Shown here: piece after piece, positions 17,716-21,035 of the stretch | Position numbering within the stretch: the stretch's first letter is position 1 | How the letters are laid out: each line of letters opens with the position of its first letter | DNA from: JAHHUH01 sp045123075 | GTDB lineage: Bacteria; Bacillota; Negativicutes; Acidaminococcales; Acidaminococcaceae | Reading direction: 5' to 3' | Assembly (NCBI GenBank): GCA_045123075.1 | Contig: JBGVIJ010000036.1 | Span: 1 to 21,035 of the forward strand | DNA: 21,035 nucleotides | Notes under the pieces: generated by a model | What the model saw: the letters and a program-made list of their open reading frames with translations, nothing else | Database searches by the model: none | What the model was told of the DNA's origin: nothing | Position numbers and translations under genes: made by a program

Positions 17716-18779
17716 TATTTAGCTCCTTTCTGAGTGAAATATTTTACGGGGTTCTTGAAAAACGCCATAAATTTTTCCCAAGTAAATTCGTTAGTACCCA
17801 TAATACCTTTACGCCAGAAGAGTACGCAAGCCATCAACAGCACGGAGAAAATTACCATACGGAAACCGGGGCGGAACAAAGGAATTGCCATACCGAAAAG
17901 TTCCAGCGGTTCGTCGAATACACGCAGATATTCGAGACCAGCGGTTACGATGATGGAGCCCAACATACTACCAGTGATACTGCCCATACCACCAAGTACG
18001 ATGATGAGCAAGAAGTTATAGGTCAAAGTAAACAAGAAGTTTTTGGGGTCAACGGTACCAAGCAAGGTTGCGTACAAGCCGCCACCAATGCCTGCGAAGA
18101 ATGCACTAAGCATAAATGCCATACATTTATGTTTAAACAAGCCTACACCCATTGCTTCTGCTGCGATTTCGTCTTCACGGATAGCTTTGAAAGCACGACC
18201 GTAAGAAGAGTTAATCAAGCAGGTTACAAAGAGGAAAGTAATTGCTGTTGCAATAAAAATGTAGCGCACGTCATTAAGTGCAGGAATATCCTTAATACCA
18301 AGCGCGCCGTTAGTCCAGCTTTGAGCATTGGTAATTACGATACGGATAATTTCAGAGAAACCCAAGGTTGCAATTGCCAAATAGTCACCACGCAAGCGCA
18401 GTACAGGCCAGCCAATGAGGAACGCAATAAGTGCAGCAAGCAAACCGCCTACCAAAAGTGCCAACCACAAAGGCATTTGAATATCAGCAATCAAGGGGTT
18501 CATAGGTTCTGCGTAGAAAACATTAGGACGCAGTTCAACAGGTACAGTAAATACGCCTACAACGTAAGCACCAACTGCCATGAAACCTGCTTGACCCAAG
18601 CTGAACTGACCTGCAAAACCGTTGGTCAAGTTCATGGATAAGCCAATGATGGCATAAATTAAACAAAGGTTAATAACCCTGCGGACATAGGAGCCCATTT
18701 CAAACTGAGCGTAGCAAGCAACACCAAAAAGAACGGCAAGACCAGCTACGGTCAGCAATATATCTCTTTTGTTCTTCAT
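17715..18779 (-). CDS. livM: Branched-chain amino acid ABC transporter permease LivM
   Basis: This 354-residue membrane protein has many hydrophobic helices. It carries LTNGFAGQFSLGQAGFMAVGAY, the LivM signature, near residue 50, and LRGDYLAIATLGFSEIIR, the EAA-like coupling region, mid-protein. Near the end is VLGGMGSITGSMLG. It forms the channel with LivH. AAGGTG precedes the ATG by seven bases, and the gap to livH is two bases. Confidence 0.97.
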   Translation of the reverse strand: MKNKRDILLTVAGLAVLFGVACYAQFEMGSYVRRVINLCLIYAIIGLSMNLTNGFAGQFSLGQAGFMAVGAYVVGVFTVPVELRPNVFYAEPMNPLIADIQMPLWLALLVGGLLAALIAFLIGWPVLRLRGDYLAIATLGFSEIIRIVITNAQSWTNGALGIKDIPALNDVRYIFIATAITFLFVTCLINSSYGRAFKAIREDEIAAEAMGVGLFKHKCMAFMLSAFFAGIGGGLYATLLGTVDPKNFLFTLTYNFLLIIVLGGMGSITGSMLGSIIVTAGLEYLRVFDEPLELFGMAIPLFRPGFRMVIFSVLLMACVLFWRKGIMGTNEFTWEKFMAFFKNPVKYFTQKGAK

Positions 18780-18781
18780 GC

Positions 18782-19702
18782 TTACACCTTCTCAGTAGTT
18801 TTAACGCCCAACAAACCAGTGGGTTTGTAGAACAGAATAATAATCAAAACAATAAATGCAAATGCGTCGCGGTAGCCGGAAAGTTGCGGGAAGAAAGCTA
18901 CAATGAAGATTTCGCCCAAACCAAGGATGAAGCCACCCAAAACCGCGCCTTTAATATTACCAATACCGCCGATAACTGCAGCGATAAAGCATTTCAAACC
19001 AGGCATTACACCAAGATACGGGGTAATACCGGGATAACGAACACCCCACATGAATGCGCCGATAGCAGCAAGAGCACTACCAATGATAAAGGTAGTAGAA
19101 ATAACTCTATCGATATTAACACCCATTACTCTGGCAATTTCGTAATCCTTAGATACAGCACGCATCGCCATACCGGTTTTAGTATGATTAACAATGTGCA
19201 ACAGTACAGCAAGGCTCAAAAAGGTCATTACAGGAATAACCAAACAAATAGCTTGAATTTGTACTTCGCCAATTGCAATATTCTGACTCAGCAGCGGAAT
19301 ATCCGGGAAACTCAAGGGACGACCGCTGAACAAATAGTTAGCTAAGTTTTCCAACAAGAAGGAAGCACCAATCGCAGAAATAAGTACAGAGTTTTTCGGA
19401 GCCTCACGTAAAGGACGATATGCAGTTCGTTCAATTACAACACCTAAAAGTGCTGTCGCAATAATTACACCCACAAAGGTAATGTACCAAGGGATGTGAA
19501 AAACAGTAATTCCAAAGAATGCAAAATAGCAAGCCATCATAACGATATCTGCGTGAGCAAAGTTAATCATCAAAAGGATACCATAAACCATGGTATAACC
19601 AATCGCAATCAACGCATATAAGCTGCCCAAGGAGAAACCATTTACGAAATGTTGTGCCAAGCTACTTGCGGACATATTTAGAATCGCCTGAAAGAATTCC
19701 AT
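18782..19702 (-). CDS. livH: Branched-chain amino acid ABC transporter permease LivH
   Basis: This 306-residue membrane protein has GFSLGSLYALIAIGYTMVYG followed by LLMINFAHADIVM, the LivH signature, and IGGIGNIKGAVLGG in the C-terminal half. It pairs with LivM. The frame is open to a TTG 24 bases upstream. ATG 19702 is preferred because GGTGGTGA lies at normal spacing and the leader otherwise lacks family similarity. It is separated from livJ by a hairpin that may reduce its transcription. Confidence 0.96.
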   Translation of the reverse strand: MEFFQAILNMSASSLAQHFVNGFSLGSLYALIAIGYTMVYGILLMINFAHADIVMMACYFAFFGITVFHIPWYITFVGVIIATALLGVVIERTAYRPLREAPKNSVLISAIGASFLLENLANYLFSGRPLSFPDIPLLSQNIAIGEVQIQAICLVIPVMTFLSLAVLLHIVNHTKTGMAMRAVSKDYEIARVMGVNIDRVISTTFIIGSALAAIGAFMWGVRYPGITPYLGVMPGLKCFIAAVIGGIGNIKGAVLGGFILGLGEIFIVAFFPQLSGYRDAFAFIVLIIILFYKPTGLLGVKTTEKV

Positions 19703-19721
19703 TTCTTCACCACCATAAACA

Positions 19722-19765
19722 ATCAAGAAAATATGCTCCCGCCTCCGACGGAAGTGGGAGCATAT
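19722..19765 (-). terminator. Intercistronic hairpin between livJ and livH
   Basis: A 10-bp perfect stem ATATGCTCCC/GGGAGCATAT (19756-19765 with 19731-19740) extends inward by further pairs. It is followed on the minus strand by TTTTCTTG. It sits 15 bases after livJ. It looks like a leaky terminator or mRNA stabiliser that lets livJ exceed livHMGF. Confidence 0.8.
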
Positions 19766-19779
19766 GAACGGTCATAAAA

Positions 19780-20937
19780 TTATTTTGCGTCTACGAAGTC
19801 CAAATATTTGAATTTGCCTTCTTTAACAACTTTGATAACTGCTGCTTTTTCAGCGTCGCCGTTTTTATCCAAAGTGGTTTTGCCGGTTACTGCTTCCAAA
19901 TCTTTGGTGGTAGCGATAGCATCACGGATTTTTTGCGGTTCTACGCTGTTAGCACGTTTCATAGCATCGATAGCAATCAAGTAAGCATCATAAGCCATTG
20001 CGGAGAGAGCAGAAGGTTCAGCTTTGTATTCGTCGGTGTAAGCTTTCAAGAATTTTTGAGCTTCTTGAGTGGATGCTTTTTCACGGTCGAATGCAGTAGA
20101 CATTACAGCGCCTTCAACATCTTTGCCACCAACATCGATGAATTCTTGGGTTTCCCAAGTATCGCCGCCCATGAAGGGAACGTTGATGCCCAATTGATGA
20201 GCTTGTTTAATCAAGAGAGCGGATTCAGTGAAGTTACCAGGAGCAAATACTGCATCCGGATTTTTAGCTTTCAAGTTGGTGAGGATTGCAGTGAAGTCTT
20301 TGTCGCCAGTTTGATAGTTAGCAACGTCGATGATGCAATCAGGATCGTTGGTCAATTTGATGAATGCTTCTTTGAAGAATTTAGCCAAGCCTACAGAGTA
20401 GTCGTTGGAAACTTCTTGTACGATAGCAACTTTACGAGCACCGTTTTTGAATGCATAGTTAGCCATTACAGTGCCTTGGAACGGATCGATGAAGCAAGCA
20501 CGGAAGTAGTAATCGTTGTTAGCGGTTACTTGCGGGTTGGTGCAGGAAGTGCCGATAGCCGGAACTTTAGCTTCTTTAACGATGTTACCAGCAGCCATAG
20601 CCAAGGAAGAGCCATAGGTACCGATCAAGGTAACAACTTTGTCTTTTTCAATCAAGCGAGCTGCTACGGAAGCAGATTCTGCTTTGTCGGATTTGTTATC
20701 AGCTACAACCAATTCAACTTTTTTGCCCAATACGGTAGGATGAATTTTGTTAGCTAATTTGATACCGCGCAATTCCAATTCGCCGCCAGCAGCGTTATCG
20801 CCGGTCAAAGGCAGGAATACGCCTACTTTTACAACATCAGATTTTGCAGCTTCTTTTTTGTCGCCGCCGCAGCCGGTGAGAGCGCCGAGCATTACAGCAG
20901 AAGCAAGCATTACAGACATGACTTTTTTCAACTTCAT
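19780..20937 (-). CDS. livJ: Branched-chain amino acid ABC transporter substrate-binding lipoprotein
   Basis: This 385-residue Leu/Ile/Val-binding family protein has a lipoprotein signal. MKLKK is followed by a hydrophobic stretch and the lipobox LTGC with Cys23, so the mature protein should be lipid-anchored at the outer face of the cytoplasmic membrane. KVGVFLPLTGDNAAGG marks the start of the type I periplasmic-binding fold, and IGTYGSSLAMA and FMGGDTWE follow. The ligand is likely a branched-chain or related amino acid but cannot be fixed by eye. AAGGGG precedes the ATG by eight bases. It is first in livJHMGF, consistent with its need in excess. Confidence 0.96.
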   Translation of the reverse strand: MKLKKVMSVMLASAVMLGALTGCGGDKKEAAKSDVVKVGVFLPLTGDNAAGGELELRGIKLANKIHPTVLGKKVELVVADNKSDKAESASVAARLIEKDKVVTLIGTYGSSLAMAAGNIVKEAKVPAIGTSCTNPQVTANNDYYFRACFIDPFQGTVMANYAFKNGARKVAIVQEVSNDYSVGLAKFFKEAFIKLTNDPDCIIDVANYQTGDKDFTAILTNLKAKNPDAVFAPGNFTESALLIKQAHQLGINVPFMGGDTWETQEFIDVGGKDVEGAVMSTAFDREKASTQEAQKFLKAYTDEYKAEPSALSAMAYDAYLIAIDAMKRANSVEPQKIRDAIATTKDLEAVTGKTTLDKNGDAEKAAVIKVVKEGKFKYLDFVDAK

Positions 20938-20997
20938 AAATAAAACCCCTTTTCTTTTCTGCTGCTGCCAAAAGCGCAGCTAAATAATATATATGGT

Positions 20998-21026
20998 ATT
21001 ATAGCATTTCAAAAAATATTTGACAA
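20998..21026 (-). promoter_or_regulatory. livJHMGF promoter
   Basis: The minus strand has TTGTCA (21021-21026), a 17-base spacer and TATAAT (20998-21003), with TGC directly before the -10 (extended -10). It lies about 60 bases before livJ. A short hairpin GCTGC/GCAGC (20964-20980) falls in the leader. Confidence 0.88.
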
Positions 21027-21035
21027 CTATATTTT

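Noticed and set aside
17688..18641. A 317-codon plus-strand frame opposite livM
   Set aside because: It is a shadow of livM with no domain and biased composition (rich in H, Q, T, C).
19933..20757. A 274-codon plus-strand frame opposite livJ
   Set aside because: It is antisense to a clear lipoprotein gene. Its amino-acid bias (S, F, V) reflects the complementary codons.

Overview
Every supported gene in this window is read from the minus strand, so transcription runs right to left. The window looks chromosomal, from a low-to-moderate GC Firmicute. The 16S gene matches what I remember of Acidaminococcales (Phascolarctobacterium-like Negativicutes). That placement is from memory, not from a search. 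There are no insertion sequences, phage genes or CRISPR arrays.

Layout in transcription order, from the right. (1) 20937-16221: a branched-chain amino-acid type ABC importer, livJ-livH-livM-livG-livF. It has a consensus promoter upstream, a hairpin between livJ and livH, and a strong terminator after livF. (2) 16124-12897: the ECF transporter energising module ecfA1-ecfA2-ecfT followed by truA, with overlapping genes. Its promoter shares DNA with the livF terminator. (3) 12834-11813: rplM-rpsI with a consensus promoter, a structured leader and a strong terminator. (4) 11616-11475: an isolated, probably real 23-codon membrane microprotein gene with its own terminator. (5) 11458-10227: two half-size chromate-transporter family proteins with their own promoter and terminator. 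(6) 10197-6070: rapZ-yvcK-whiA plus a membrane-anchored polysaccharide deacetylase, a cell-envelope and carbon-control operon. (7) 5997-4380: scfA-scfB, the SCIFF six-cysteine peptide and its radical SAM/SPASM thioether maturase, separated by an intercistronic terminator-like hairpin. (8) 4301-1: an rRNA operon with an A-tract upstream element, a consensus promoter, 16S, tRNA-Ile(GAU), tRNA-Ala(UGC) and the first three quarters of 23S, which is cut by the window edge.

Most of this is housekeeping. The least understood parts are the SCIFF ribosomally synthesised peptide locus, whose biological role is not settled, and the 23-residue microprotein, which I do not recognise. I corrected several start codons (scfB, whiA, ecfA1, ecfT, truA, rplM, livH, livF and the second chromate-transporter half) by Shine-Dalgarno position and family N-termini.
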